From: Epiperipatus broadwayi
Lineage: Eukaryota > Onychophora > Udeonychophora > Euonychophora > Peripatidae
Direction of reading: 5' to 3'
DNA length: 64,000 bases
Assembly (NCBI GenBank): GCA_028023455.1
Contig: JAQFVV010006215.1
Location: 12,195,473-12,259,472 of the forward strand
Under the pieces are notes generated by a model. That model had not been told where the DNA came from, did not search any database, and saw nothing but the letters and a program-made list of their open reading frames with translations. Positions 35,166-47,035 of the stretch are shown here, piece after piece. Numbering within the stretch: the stretch's first letter is position 1; every line of letters starts with the position of its first letter. The translations under genes were made by a program, and so were the position numbers.

Positions 35166-37724
35166 ACACGAGATTTAATTCTTCATCCGGCCCACTAGCA
35201 AATCGGAGAAAACAATAAGACTCATGGACTTAAACATATATATAAACAACGTAAATACTAGACATTCCACAGATAAAAATCTAACATATTTAAATAAATA
35301 GGGGCTTTACTAATGAATACTTATGGGCAATTAGTGAATTGGATTGATTTAATAATGAGACAGAAACTGATATATGATGAATTAAAATATATTTATTGAC
35401 AATTGTTGTTGGCAAAATAGGTTTGTGGCTATGATTCAATGGAGCCAAATATCCTGCTATACAACTAATCACTACATTAACTTATTTGTTATGTCCTTTT
35501 ATAATCAGTTCGAGTGGCTCTTTTACGTAAAATCAAACCAAGTCTGGAGTGAAACTTAATACATCTTAATTATAATAAATTTATTTTAACTATGGGCTTT
35601 TAAAGCGTCCCAGATAGCTTTAGATCGAACGGGTTTTCAAGAATGCTTCGGATCAACGCCGAAGACTGCATATTAGGGAGGGAGAGTTGGCTATAACGAT
35701 TTTACTAATACGCTAGGCACAAGTAAAATATAATAATAAAGTGGCTCTGCGGATGGAAGAATAGTTTTAGGGTTTTTGTGACAAACAACGGTTTACCCAA
35801 GAACCGGTCGTCATGCTGCTAATGGGGAACCTTTATTTGGTTCAGAGGCGGGGGACTTACGTGCTAATCTGGCCCGTAGCTCAGACTTCGCTACTGCACT
35901 ACCCATAAGAGAAGATGGGCTGGACTTACCGTGGCTCCATCTTATATATGTATAAAAAAAACAGCACAACGAGGAAATCTAAATAAGTTTCACATCCGCC
36001 AAGCCGAAGGATATTATAAATTAAATATCACATATTAAATGAACACAAGTTTATCAGCTTGATCAAAAGAGCCAACTCTTCTGTAGCATGAGAAATACGA
36101 TATGCTACTGACAGGAATATATAGCTACAAACTTTACTTTATCCCGTTCAATCTCTTTAGTTATCTATAACTACTAAACTTTTAAAAAGGAGGAAAAGTA
36201 TATTTAATAAGGGACTTACGAATACTTAACTAAAAAAATATACTTATGATTACACTCCAGGCTAGTTTAATCTTTAGTAACATAATAAATAAAGGTTGAA
36301 AAGCCACATTTTATATTTATATTAATTAATTTACTAAATGACAAAAATATGAATTTGGGTTTCGAAACAGCGCACGAAATGACGCTATATAAATAATAAT
36401 ACGGAGATTTTAAATTCATATCTTTAAAAACATTTTAATAATTAAATGCACGCCGTTTCGAAACATAGGCATAACTAATAATAAATAAAATAAGCAAAAG
36501 AAAAGCAAAATATAATTGCAGTGATTAAATTATATAGCAAAATATTAATTAATAAAGAAAAATTTGCAAAAGTATTACATTTTCTAGAATTAAAATATTA
36601 TTTTAGGAAACAATTTAGACAGTTTACACTATTGAATTAAGGAAAAAATTAGCAAAAAGTATTTCATTTAAATATTATTTCAGAAACAATTTAGCGAGAA
36701 AGTTCAATGATATGGTTAGCTAACCTGTTTTGAAGAAACAATGACTGTTTTTGAAATTTACAGAGCTCTGCGATTTTAAATATTAAAACAGTTCTCCTGT
36801 AGATGGGCTGGAGATATTCGAAACTGGAATGAAGGTGAATTCTTGGGCGGCTTATGGCATCTTTAATTTAGTTGGGAGACGATTTTTAAAATATTGTTTG
36901 TTTAGCTGGACTGAAATCGGAACGAAGGCAAATAAATTATTTTTACGGCTTATGGCATCTTCAAATTTAGTTGGTGTAAGCTTGGTTGTTCCTTTGGCAT
37001 TTGATGGATTGAACTAGGCGTTCCATCACGGGAATTGCAGCAATTCTTGCCTGACTTTAGCCAGACATGTTGAGGTTGAACAATTTAAAACTTCTGATGT
37101 TAACTCTCTTCAAAAGCAAGATGGATTCTCCCTTCCCGCTTAAAATAAGGCCTATTTATATCCTTCTACTAAACTTTAACACCTTTCTGGAATTTCGTAA
37201 ACCTCGGGACCAATTGACTTTTAATTAAAGCAAAATAATATAATTCAATTTCTACAACAACTGATAAAATCTCCGAGGTGTTATATTTAATTTCCTTAAA
37301 AAATGTATCAAAATATATAAACTATATAATTTGATTCATTTTCATTAATTAAATTCCTTTTCAGGTGTTATTACTTAGCAGAAGGAACGGTATTCTGATT
37401 TAATGAAAAAGTCTTTTGTTGCAAACAAAAATCAATCAGAAAACAGATTTTACTTTTTTACCCGGGTGTGTCACTAATTGATATCTTGTTTACAAAAATT
37501 CTCATTTTTTAATTGCGAACAGATAATTCTTATTTTATAAAACTAAATAACTTTTAACATATTTGTTTATTAAAAAAAAAGCAAATTTAAAGAAAATACT
37601 TGTTTCAACTATATATGTAAAACATTAAATCAGAAAACCGTTAAATAAATTAAAGAAAACATTTACATTACTTTTATTTAAACTTAAATATATATGAATC
37701 ATTTTGCCGTTATTCCAAGGTTTA
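35166..37724. other. Mixed-composition intron segment, unknown interspersed repeats
   Basis: 35480-36010 and 36700-37460 are richer in G+C and look like degraded transposon sequence (for example agatcgaacgggttttcaag, ggcccgtagctcagacttcg, cccgggtgtgtcactaattg), but no protein motif or terminal repeat could be named. 36805-37000 contains two diverged copies of a ~108-bp unit with cggcttatggcatctt and aatttagttgg. Confidence 0.5.
36358..36466. mobile_element. Very short MITE-like inverted repeat
   Basis: Ends ggtttcgaaacagcgca and, in reverse, atgtttcgaaacggcgtgca flank about 72 bp of AT-rich sequence. Each end itself contains the palindrome tttcgaaa. Short arms keep confidence moderate. Confidence 0.55.
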
Positions 37725-37877
37725 AATTATCCATCCACATACGAATATTATAGCGAATATAATTAAGAATTGACTGAAAATTAATAAAACATTTTATAAT
37801 AATTTATGAGCATTTCTCCGCTATAATTTTATCAAACCTGTCTAATTATAGCGTGTTTTCGTATGTAAATGGATGAT
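37725..37877. mobile_element. MITE-like element, 153 bp
   Basis: Arms 37725-37755 and 37843-37877 (aattatccatccacatacga versus, reversed, atcatccatttacatacgaa, both followed by a tatagcg or gctataatt block) form an imperfect inverted repeat. Directly beyond the right arm comes gccattcaagcggcc, a motif also seen in the 13440-13945 fragment. Confidence 0.6.
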
Positions 37878-38429
37878 GCCATTCAAGCGGCCATTGTAGC
37901 AAAGTTTTCCCGCTCGACTTATATATTACATTTTTACATTAAAAATAGGTTCGAAATTAGTTTAGACGAGTAGGTCATTAGGTTGATGGTGAAACGGAAA
38001 GGGATTGGAGATTTCCGTTTCAGTACATATTCATTAATCAAATAAAAAAACAAGATTCAGTAATAATGAAAATACAAAATATTTTACCTAAATAAAAACA
38101 ACTAATTTAATAATCTTTTTTACATATAATTCAAAATATAATACTGTTTTTGAATATATACAAACATTCATATAAAGATCTAAAAGTTTCCCTATCTAAT
38201 TTTGGTTATCATGGCTTAGCAAAAAAAAAAAAAAATTATTTAGCGTACACATAGAAACTTACTTTCTTTAAGTGATCATGAAGTATAAGAAGTGAGAAAT
38301 TTGTGTTCATTTATGCATCTATAATTTTAGGGACATCCTACAATATTGTGAAGAAAGTTGATATTGCAAGTTTGAAGCTTAAAATTATATAAATTACTTT
38401 TTAAAACCAGCCAAAGTAATAATCACATT
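37878..38429. other. Intron sequence, nothing recognised
   Basis: AT-rich with one A run at 38220. Confidence 0.55.
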
Positions 38430-39080
38430 TATCATCACCATTTTCAACCGATATCAGTCAGTCTATTGCAGGATAAAGGTCTCTCCAAGTTTAATGTGGT
38501 TTCTCCAATCTGCAGCCTCTTTTTGCCACATTACATCAGCAAACTTCCTGAATTCATCCATCTTTCTAGGCCTTTTGCAATCTCTTGGGATCCAATTGAA
38601 AATATAAACTGTTCATCTATTATAAACTCTTCTAACAATATGCCCAGCCCAACTCCATTTCAGTCTTCTTACATTTCAAATACATAGGCATATTTCCATA
38701 TAATATTAAGTTATTCCTACCAAAGGCGTTCCATCCAAATTTAATTCAATGATTACTTTTATCCACCATGTTTCCATCTGTATTAATAATCTAATCTAAG
38801 ATATTAGTAGTTATTAACTTCTCTTAATACATGATAATCAATCTTTATTTTCTTCATCTGAAAAAATTCATTGAACATTAGTCATTTTAGATCTTATTTT
38901 TAGTTCCACTTAAAACATTTTCTGAAGCTCTGATGTATTATTTACAAAAACAACTACACCATCTGCGAAATCTAGTCCATTTGCATTTACTATTTTAGCT
39001 CCCCATTTTAATCTATTAAATACTTCTTGAAAACTGCTATAAAAAGTTTTGGAGATATGGAATCATTTACATTCTTTTCA
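38430..39080 (-). pseudogene. LINE (jockey/RTE-like) reverse transcriptase, C-terminal part, degraded
   Basis: Seen on the minus strand in order: ISPKLFIAVFKKYLID (the canonical ISPKLF block), LDFADGVVVFVNNTSELQKM (catalytic FADD now FADG), then after stops WSWAGHIVRRVYNR, IPRDCKRPRK and FRKFADVMWQKEAADWRNHI, ending LGETFILQ and a stop. Known: WAGHI..R, PRDGKR.RGR and W..LGEAF.QQW form the tail of a widespread arthropod/invertebrate LINE ORF2. The lost Asp and the stops show it is dead. Confidence 0.85.
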
Positions 39081-39479
39081 ATATATTTATCTTCTTAGTT
39101 TCATTATATAATCTAACATTGGTGTGACATTTTGAAAAAAAAAATTTCAGAATATCAAACAAAAAAAATTAAAATAACAAAAGATAATATTAAAATAAAA
39201 ATTATGAATAACAATAAAAATGATCCTAATGAGAAAAAGTTTAATTTATTAATATTCAGTTTCAATTTTTGTCAGCATCATTCTTAAATCATCACAATTA
39301 ATTTCTTGCAATAAGTTTCTATTTTTAATTAACAAAATTGACACTACACTGAATCTACATTTAATTCAAATATGGAGAGACAATGCAATTAAAAACTTTT
39401 TCACTATAGTCCATAATCTATGATAAAATATAGGTATCTACTTTTATAGCCAGAACTGTTGATAGTCTACTTTGAATTT
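39081..39479. other. Intron sequence between two transposon relics
   Basis: AT-rich with A runs; possibly part of the LINE body upstream of ISPKLF, but no motif seen. Confidence 0.5.
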
Positions 39480-40350
39480 AAATTCATTAATTAACTGTGA
39501 CTTTTATTAATTCTGGTAATTTTGGATTCTTCTAAATTTTAAACACAATTGGCTATATTCATTTTAAAAATACTTTCAAATCCTTGAATGAAGTCAGAAT
39601 GGAAAGTCTCCAAGTGCTGATAATAGATAAAAAGTTTTCATCATGTTTTTCAACTGTTAATAGATTTAGAAACTGGTTCAATTCCCCTCATCTGAAAATT
39701 CATTAGTAAAGAAATTTTATCACCAAAAACATAAAAATAACAGTTTTGTTTTGATTAATTTCAGCCATTTATTCCACTAAATTTATTAAACAAATCTGTC
39801 AAATAAGCTATCTAATTTGTGGAATCAGTCAAGTGATTGTAAAACATTATCTTTATTTTCTAGGAACTTTAGCATTGAATCAAAGATTTTATAAAACTAA
39901 ACCAAATAAACATCTTTTAATAGTCAGCAACCATCTTTATGAAGCAATAAATGTGGAATTCTTCACAGTTTTCAATACAAAGTTATCCAAAAAAATCTCA
40001 TTCAGTGAATTGCTTCCGATTTTGTTTCCTACTTTAATAACATAGTGATCTATGTAGGCATTAACTCATAATGAAGAACATTGTGCATAGCGAATAGATT
40101 CAGAACTACTTTTTTAAATTTGCAAAAAAAAAAAAACCCCTCTAATTCATTATCAACCCCTGGAGCACCATTTGTAGCAACTGGCATGATATAATCTTAG
40201 GCAAATTTCCTTTTCTTTAAAAAAAATAGCAAAAAGTTAGTTCTTTGTTCTTAATGTATTATTAAAATCATATGCTGTATGAATAAATACTTCAAAATAT
40301 CATTTTGCATCTTCAATTATATCTGTATTAGATATAACAAAATTAATTTA
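39480..40350 (-). pseudogene. hAT-type transposase relic (ZBED5/SCAND3-like), degraded
   Basis: Seen on the minus strand across several frames: MPVATNGAPGVDNELEGF (like the CTDGAPAMVG block with its acidic residue), a diverged stretch, VIKVGNKIGSNSLNEIFLDN (like VIKxVNKIKSxxLNDRLF), DSLFDRFV, and KLIKTKLLFLCFW (like the block NLQGxNxxIxxxxxxIxAF). Known: these blocks in this order are typical of hAT-derived proteins of the ZBED5/SCAND3/FAM200 type. Many stops and shifts. The plus-strand frame at 39833-40045 is its shadow. Confidence 0.62.
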
Positions 40351-41870
40351 TAGTAGAATGGGTTACTTCTAAAGACTCAACTGATACATAAAATAAGCAG
40401 ATAACCTAGCGAGTATATTTAGCACCATTAGGAATACATATAGAATGCTATTTTAGTTGAAACTTCCATCATAATTAGTTTGACTTATCTTGCACTAACA
40501 ATATTTACATCATGAAATAACTTAAAATTCCATTTAAAAATCTAAAGTTACAATAAAAAAAAAAAAAATGTTTAAATTTGTTTAGCAATTTTCAAAGTAT
40601 TTGACTGTATAAATTTTAAGGCTGCACAATGTTCCTGCAGATGCTGCATAATTTGGCCTACATGCAAACAAAAATTTCACACCAACCTGCATTCACCATT
40701 ACAATAACCCTAATAGATATGAGTATGCGATAAGCTGGATAAAATTCTTGATTATAAAATTTGAAAATAACCCAAATCAATATTCCCAATATAGACTTTA
40801 TTTCTTATATAATAAAAACACAAACTGCAATACTTTGTGAGTAACAAAAGTAAAGATTCCTAAAATTTTGGATGATGTACTAAAAACATAATACGATAAT
40901 TTATGACAACTGTTATCGTGCTACCAACATAACCTCCAAACAGTGAATAAATCTTTTCGAATATTCTTTTAAAATTTGAAGAGCAAAGTTTACACTAAAA
41001 AGTCATTGATCAGTCAGAGCATTTTCACATCTTTGGATATAAAAGCAATCGTTATAAAGTTTACAGTTGGTAGCTAATTCTAAAATAAACTATCATACAA
41101 TCAAACAATAGAAGATAATATGAGCATTAAATATTGTAGTAGCTAAAATAATTGCATATTCTTACAAAACTATCAAGTTAAAATTCACTAATTTTCTAAG
41201 CTGCTATAACCTATCAGATTTTTATAATCATTAACTTCTAAATATGCATAAATTAATTCAAAATCAATTTTCATCATGACAAACAACTGATAATTTATTC
41301 TACAGCAAATCTTTACGACCAGTAAATTTATACTAGCATATAAAAAATGAATATAATTGCGTTTATCATAATAAGTATATAACAAAAATTTTGGTTGATA
41401 GGTTCAATAATGGAAAAAAGAGGGAGGTAAGTACAGTCTATTCTATCTATTTTGTTTCTTTTACTTAATTTGTATCAATTGATTAACCATGACGTTTTTT
41501 TTTAGAATTTCGACTAATCACAGAGAATTTAAATCCATATAATGTGCAATTGGTAAAGATTACACGCATGAGTAATACATTGTTTTTTCAGCGTAGTCTT
41601 GTTTTTCTAATGGTGTTTTTTTTTTCCCCTTTCGGATGAAAATTTATTTTTTATGAATGTTTTAGTAAAAGTTTTTCACTTTTTTTTTCATTTTTTACAA
41701 CACCATGGAAAACAATCAATGGTGATTTATTACTTCCAAAAAAATAATTATAAATCTGAACACAAATACATGTGTAAGGATGAAGGCTTAGAAACTAAAA
41801 CAAATGTAGTTTTTTAAAAAAATATTAACAATAATACTTTTTATTAGCTGTAATAATATATTTTTTCATA
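40351..41870. other. Intron sequence, perhaps more of the hAT relic
   Basis: AT-rich. The N-terminal half of the hAT relic would be expected in 40351-41100 but no motif could be assigned. 41600-41710 has several T runs. Confidence 0.5.
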
Positions 41871-42425
41871 TTTTTATTTTTATATAAATAATTTATAATG
41901 CTGTAAAACAATGACTTGTTTCAGTGTTGTTAAATAAGCTCATTTGTGTTGCTATGTGTATATACATAACTCCTTGGCTTTAGAAATTAACCAATTGCCA
42001 ATATGAAAAGTTGTAATTAAATTTTTTTTTATAATTTTTGATATAAATAATTTATAATGCTGTATAATAATGGTTTGTTTTATACTCTAAAATAACAGTT
42101 TGTTTTATGTTCCAATACATATATATGTACCTCTTTGTGTTTTCTGCCTACACTATAAGCAATTTTATCTCTATATTTTTTTCGATCTCATTATTAACAA
42201 TATTATACTTTTTTTTGTAAGTAATGACTATAATGAAAAATCAAATATATTTCACTGTCATATTTTTTGCTGCAAGCAGAATCTCATATAAGTATGTTTC
42301 TGAATTCTATATATATCTTTATCATTTATACATAAACAATTGTATTTCACTTTTTGCAATGTATAGATATTTTTTCTATTTTTTTATACAATTATACTTT
42401 TTTTGCAAGTTATGCTTATAATCAT
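41871..42425. repeat. Diverged tandem repeats, units about 150-180 bp
   Basis: tatataaataatttataatg plus ctgta and gtttgttt recur at 41880 and 42040. A second unit (aattatactttttttgcaag followed by ttatgcttataat, versus aatattatactttttttt plus gtaagtaatgactataat) recurs at 42200 and 42380. Pyrimidine-rich frames in this stretch are not credible genes. Confidence 0.55.
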
Positions 42426-43445
42426 ATTTATTGTAACAATTGATCGCAAATTTCCCTAAGATAGAGCCATCTACACAGTAAGCTATTAGGAATTTCCACA
42501 AAGGCAAATAAAATATAAGACAGGTAATAAGAAGCACCAGTATTTTCACTAATTTTATTAATATTTTATATTGCACTAAATTGAAAAAAAATTGTTTTCT
42601 TATTTATTTATTATGAATAGAAATGTGATATACATGCACTCTAAAAATCTTTAGTCTTTCATCCTGTCACTTTTTCTCTTTGCTCTTTTATATGTATTAT
42701 TATATATTAATATTTTTGCAATTATTTTAAAAATTATTTCATTTTTTGATAAATTACAGTTTACTCAAGTTCTCTGATATACAATATTTATTGTTAAACT
42801 TTCCTTTTTTCCCATTAGAAAGAAATACATTTCCAAAAAATACCTACATAGCAGGACAAAATTTGGGTCAGCTAGTAAAAATGGAAGGCATCAGATAATA
42901 CACATCTGAAGGTTTAATAATGAAGAATTATCTCAGGTAACTCATGTAATATACCAAATTTTTCAGAATTTTATGAAGATTGTAATGAAGCTACTTATGA
43001 AAATGTCACTTTTAACAATTAACTTTCAAAATTTAGAATTTGTAAATCTATATAAAAATAAGCATTTTTAAGTATTAAAAAAATTTTTTCCCTAAATTTT
43101 TTTAAGGTAATGACTACTTCTTCAGCTTTATTACAGGACTTCATATTTGTTCTTTCCAAAAATATGTGTAACTTTATATTTAATCTATTCAGACTAAAGA
43201 CATTATTCAAATGATAAATGTTGTATTTCTTTTAAAAAAATTCAATATGGCGTCCGGAAAACAAAGCAGTTAATTAAATCAGCATGGCTATTAATTTATT
43301 TATTTTTTACCTTTATTTCTTTTTATTGAATTCATTACAAAGTCCTTTTCATTTCGTCATTTAATCAAAAATGGATTTATTGCTTTTACAATTTTCACCA
43401 CATCAAAATTTTATTTTTTCAATTTCTTCTTTTATTACTTTTTGC

Positions 43446-43700
43446 ATTTATACTTTTAAAAAATATATTGTAATGGACAATCAATATGCCTAGACACGAT
43501 CCTGCCCATACGCCAGGTATTATGGACGGGAAAATAGCCTGTAGACTGTCAAGCTATGCAGATGTAGCAGTCTGGAGACTATGGTTCAATGTGCCCTGAT
43601 TTATTGCCCCCGATGACACGGTCCGCAGAGTTCTACCAGGCTCAGAAAAGGAAAAAGTCGGACTTTGAGTCTTCGGGTAGAGTGCTGATGAAAACTTGAT
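43446..43700. repeat. GC-richer unidentified repeat-like segment
   Basis: Stands out from its AT-rich surroundings (cctagacacgatcctgccca, atgacacggtccgcagagtt, aggctcagaaaaggaaaaag). No terminal repeats, no conserved protein motif. Probably a fragment of an interspersed repeat. Confidence 0.45.
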
Positions 43701-43963
43701 GAAATGCATAACTAATGATTGCACATATTTTTAATTGACTAGCTAAATACCTATTTAATAATATCAGATGCAATTTAGGCTAGTTCATCCACTTTTCACC
43801 CCTTTCCGATTCCGTTATGTCCTAATATTCAGGAAAATATTGCTTTTGACTCCCTTAGCAGGTATGGATAGATACACAAAGCAACTTCCGCATCTCTACA
43901 TAGATTATAACTAGCATTTAAAATATTTGATTTACTACAAAACTATTATATGACAATGAAATA

Positions 43964-43982
43964 GGTGTGTGTGTGTGTGTGC
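43964..43982. repeat. GT microsatellite
   Basis: Pure alternating GT run, about 9 units. Confidence 0.95.
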
Positions 43983-46714
43983 ATGAATAATTGTTTTGTT
44001 AATTGTTGAATGTCAGGACAACTCAATAAACCAGAGATTGGAATAATATAAACTCTTTAACATTTATTGAAAATGATAAATGAAATTAAAATACAGTATT
44101 ATAACAACAACAATAATAAATATATATATACATGTGTCACATATGAATTTCTACCATTCTGTTAGCTAATAATTCTCTAGATCCATACCCTTTTTACCCT
44201 ATGGTAGAAATCCATCTATGATGCTCATTATTTACAAATCATGACCTATATAATAAAAAAATAAACATTAATGATTTAAAATGACTGTGATTCTGACTAG
44301 CTAAATTAAACATCTATTGATTTCCGCAAAGCAATCAATTTGGGTTAAGTCCCATCCCCCCCAATCTAAGTATAAATATATATATGATAGGTATAAGAGT
44401 TTACACTAGCTGATTAATCAATCACACTGGAAAAATAGAGAACGATGGTTAATCAACAATATAAAACATATCAGATGAATTCTGTAATTTACCAAGTGTT
44501 GTAATATAATCTGTAAAAATAAATGGGAATCTTATCTTAATATATACATAAATAACCTGATGTAAAACAGGTGGGAAACTGAGCTGTTCTAGATTTTATT
44601 TACAATAAAATAAAAAACAACTAAGTTAATCATCCTCCCTTTTCTTCTCTGCTAACTCTGAAAAATGAAATTTCTATCAGCATAGACTGTGAAGTGCCCC
44701 AACAGAGTATGAAAATATAACACAGATAAAAGCAAAATCAAACAAAAATTTATAACATTAATTTCTTGATCAAAATAATAGTTGGAACAAAATTCATAAA
44801 ATCGTCCTAGTAGTAGTTGTTGGTTAGGCATGTTACTTTCCAACAGTAGTTTAGCTCAGCAAATCATTTTTCTTGGCAAGGATAGATTACGCAGGGGTGT
44901 CTCCTGATGTCCTGTACAGTAAACACATCAGTCCTTAGCTGATTCACCTTTAAATATTCCTGGGCATGCTCATTTTGGACCGCAGGCATCTTTTCTTGCA
45001 TATTACCATAAAGTAGAATGAAAATAGAGGTCTTATGCAAACATGTTAGGGAAGAACGCGATCTTACAATAGCACATTTTCCTTTACCCCATCTTCATCT
45101 TAAAGTACCATTAAATAATTATTTATAATCATAAATTATGTCAGAGATATAGTAGAAATTTTACATATACATATATTAAAAGTTATTTCATTTTTGCTTT
45201 CTATAATTAGCAGAATTAATTTTCGTTTTTTTTGAAAAGACTTAAAATATTAAAATTCTTTCAGTCATGACCAGAACATGATTTAATTATCCCAAAATTC
45301 TATAAATTGTTCTTACTTTTCATTTCTCACTTTTTCTGATAAATTTGACGAAATTTAAGGTAAAATATTTGATTTTAAAAACTTTTATAATTTAACTAAA
45401 AGAAAAAACTCTATTTTGACATTTGAAATTTTAATTTAATTGCTGTTATATTATTGTAGCCATGTATTGTTGATAAGAAGAATGATTTTAAAAAGGTTTC
45501 TGTTTTTATACAGTCCATGCTTATATGTTTCGCGACACAATCAGATCTTCATTTGCTGTTGGACTGACATGACTGCCTATTGTTTAAATACACTTCATTG
45601 ATAAAAAAAATAAAATAATAAAATCGGAGTTCTATCTTCACACTCTGTTTCTATAGCTACCTAACTTGATCAATCACTTGACTACAAATTACGTTACACT
45701 ATTCTAATATTTACTAAGGCTGTAAACCTCAAGAATATGTGCGTGAAAATGCAAAGGTAGGGACCTCTACCGGTCTTAACCACAAGTTTACGCTTCCAAA
45801 GCGTAATCAATGTGTGGTTTAAATAAATTTATAGTTACACTATTGTTTAATTCAGATTTAAAAACAACCCATTAAAGTTTATCAATCAAATAGCGTATAC
45901 ATATACAATATCATTTCCTATAATATTGGTTGTACTAAATAATTTGTTACAAAATAATAATGTATCGTGACTTCCCTAATTCACTGTGAATGTAAATAAA
46001 TATGTGTTGTATATGTATATATGTGTGTTAATAATAAATAAATAATCTCTCTATTATTAGTGCAAGTTTCAAATGGATTTGATTCAATAAGTGGGCTAAC
46101 CTTGGCAGGAATAATTGCGTTGTAAGCTACCCTTTACAATATCTAAACATTTCTTCTTCTTTTTTAAAGAATAATTTCATTATTTAGAGAATTAATTAAT
46201 TAATGCCATTATAATATTATTATTTTTTAATTAATTTTTTATATCTTATTTTATCTAATTTGTTAATTATAAAACTGAATTAGTTTTACTTAAAAATGTT
46301 TATTATTTCTATCATAACCTCAAAAAAAAAAAAAATAAAGAGTATATAATGTGAATATCAGAATTTATTTTACAATTTAAATATCAAATTGGAATTTAAT
46401 TAATTCATGATCATTAAATTTGAAATTTCTAATAGAACTTTAATGTTTATTTAGGAACTTTATCTATATTTTTAAAAATTAAAAAAATTTAATTTAATTC
46501 ATTTTAAAGTTTTGACAATATTTGAAAATATATTATACAACAATAAAACCAAAATTTTTCTACTTCACAAAACCTAATGTATGCTTTATCAATATTTGAA
46601 ATTGGTAGGAACTACACTTTCTCATATTATATTCTCAATTATAAATACATAATTAGAATATACATAAGTGATTTTCTATATATGCACACACATTCAATAA
46701 ACAATAAGACTTAC
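43983..46714. other. Intron sequence with a fragment of the foldback family
   Basis: Mostly AT-rich. 45715-45800 (aaggctgtaaacctcaagaa, gcaaaggtagggacctctac) matches the inner unit of the foldback element at 19690-19790. 44880-45000 on the minus strand reads MPAVQNEHAQEYLKVNQLRT and VFTVQDIRRHPC, which looks coding-like, but I do not recognise it. Nothing else is supported. Confidence 0.55.
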
Positions 46715-46779
46715 TTGAAATAATTATGTTCAAATATATTCTTATCTTGTAAAAACTGCATATTATCTTGCCAGATCCA
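46715..46779 (-). CDS. USP34: USP34 orthologue, exon 3 of 8
   Basis: Seen: 65 bases, entering in phase 0 and leaving with two bases (AA). Acceptor ttttgtttcag, donor gtaagt (a consensus donor). It reads WIWQDNMQFLQDKNIFEHNY followed by F. Known: human USP34 has WIWHDNMQFLQDKNIFEHTYF at this point, just behind the catalytic domain, so conservation is very high. The split codon joins the next exon 13.2 kb away to give Asn. Intron 46780-46862 (83 bp) separates it from the preceding exon. Confidence 0.95.
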
Positions 46780-46862
46780 CTGAAACAAAATTTCAATATT
46801 TAAAGTAAAATTTATCAATAGTAAAATAAAACATAAAAATACAAATCTAATACTATTTTTAC

Positions 46863-46997
46863 CTCAGCTAATTCCTTGGAGAGTTCAAAAATGGGTTGCT
46901 CTTGTGGATTGCGTACAGATTTAGTTTCAATGGGCTCTTTTTTCTGCTTACCATCACAATGGCACCGCTCATAAAATAGCATATAGGCACTATTGGT
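46863..46997 (-). CDS. USP34: USP34 orthologue, exon 2 of 8 (last strand of USP domain plus linker)
   Basis: Seen: 45 codons, phase 0 to 0, acceptor tttatttttag, donor gtaaaa. It starts TNSAYMLFYERCHCDG and ends FELSKELAE. Known: SAYMLFY is the C-terminal signature of USP catalytic domains, and human USP34 reads THSAYMLFYKR here, followed by an acidic linker and SSELLEW. The linker in this organism is different: basic and polar, with a Cys-His-Cys cluster right after the Glu-Arg, so it looks lineage-specific. The next exon follows after only 83 bp. A TIR transposon begins 38 bp beyond the acceptor (47036), so the branch point lies very near or inside transposon sequence. Confidence 0.94.
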
Positions 46998-47035
46998 CTA
47001 AAAATAAATGATTTTTAATATCAAACATTTTAAAA

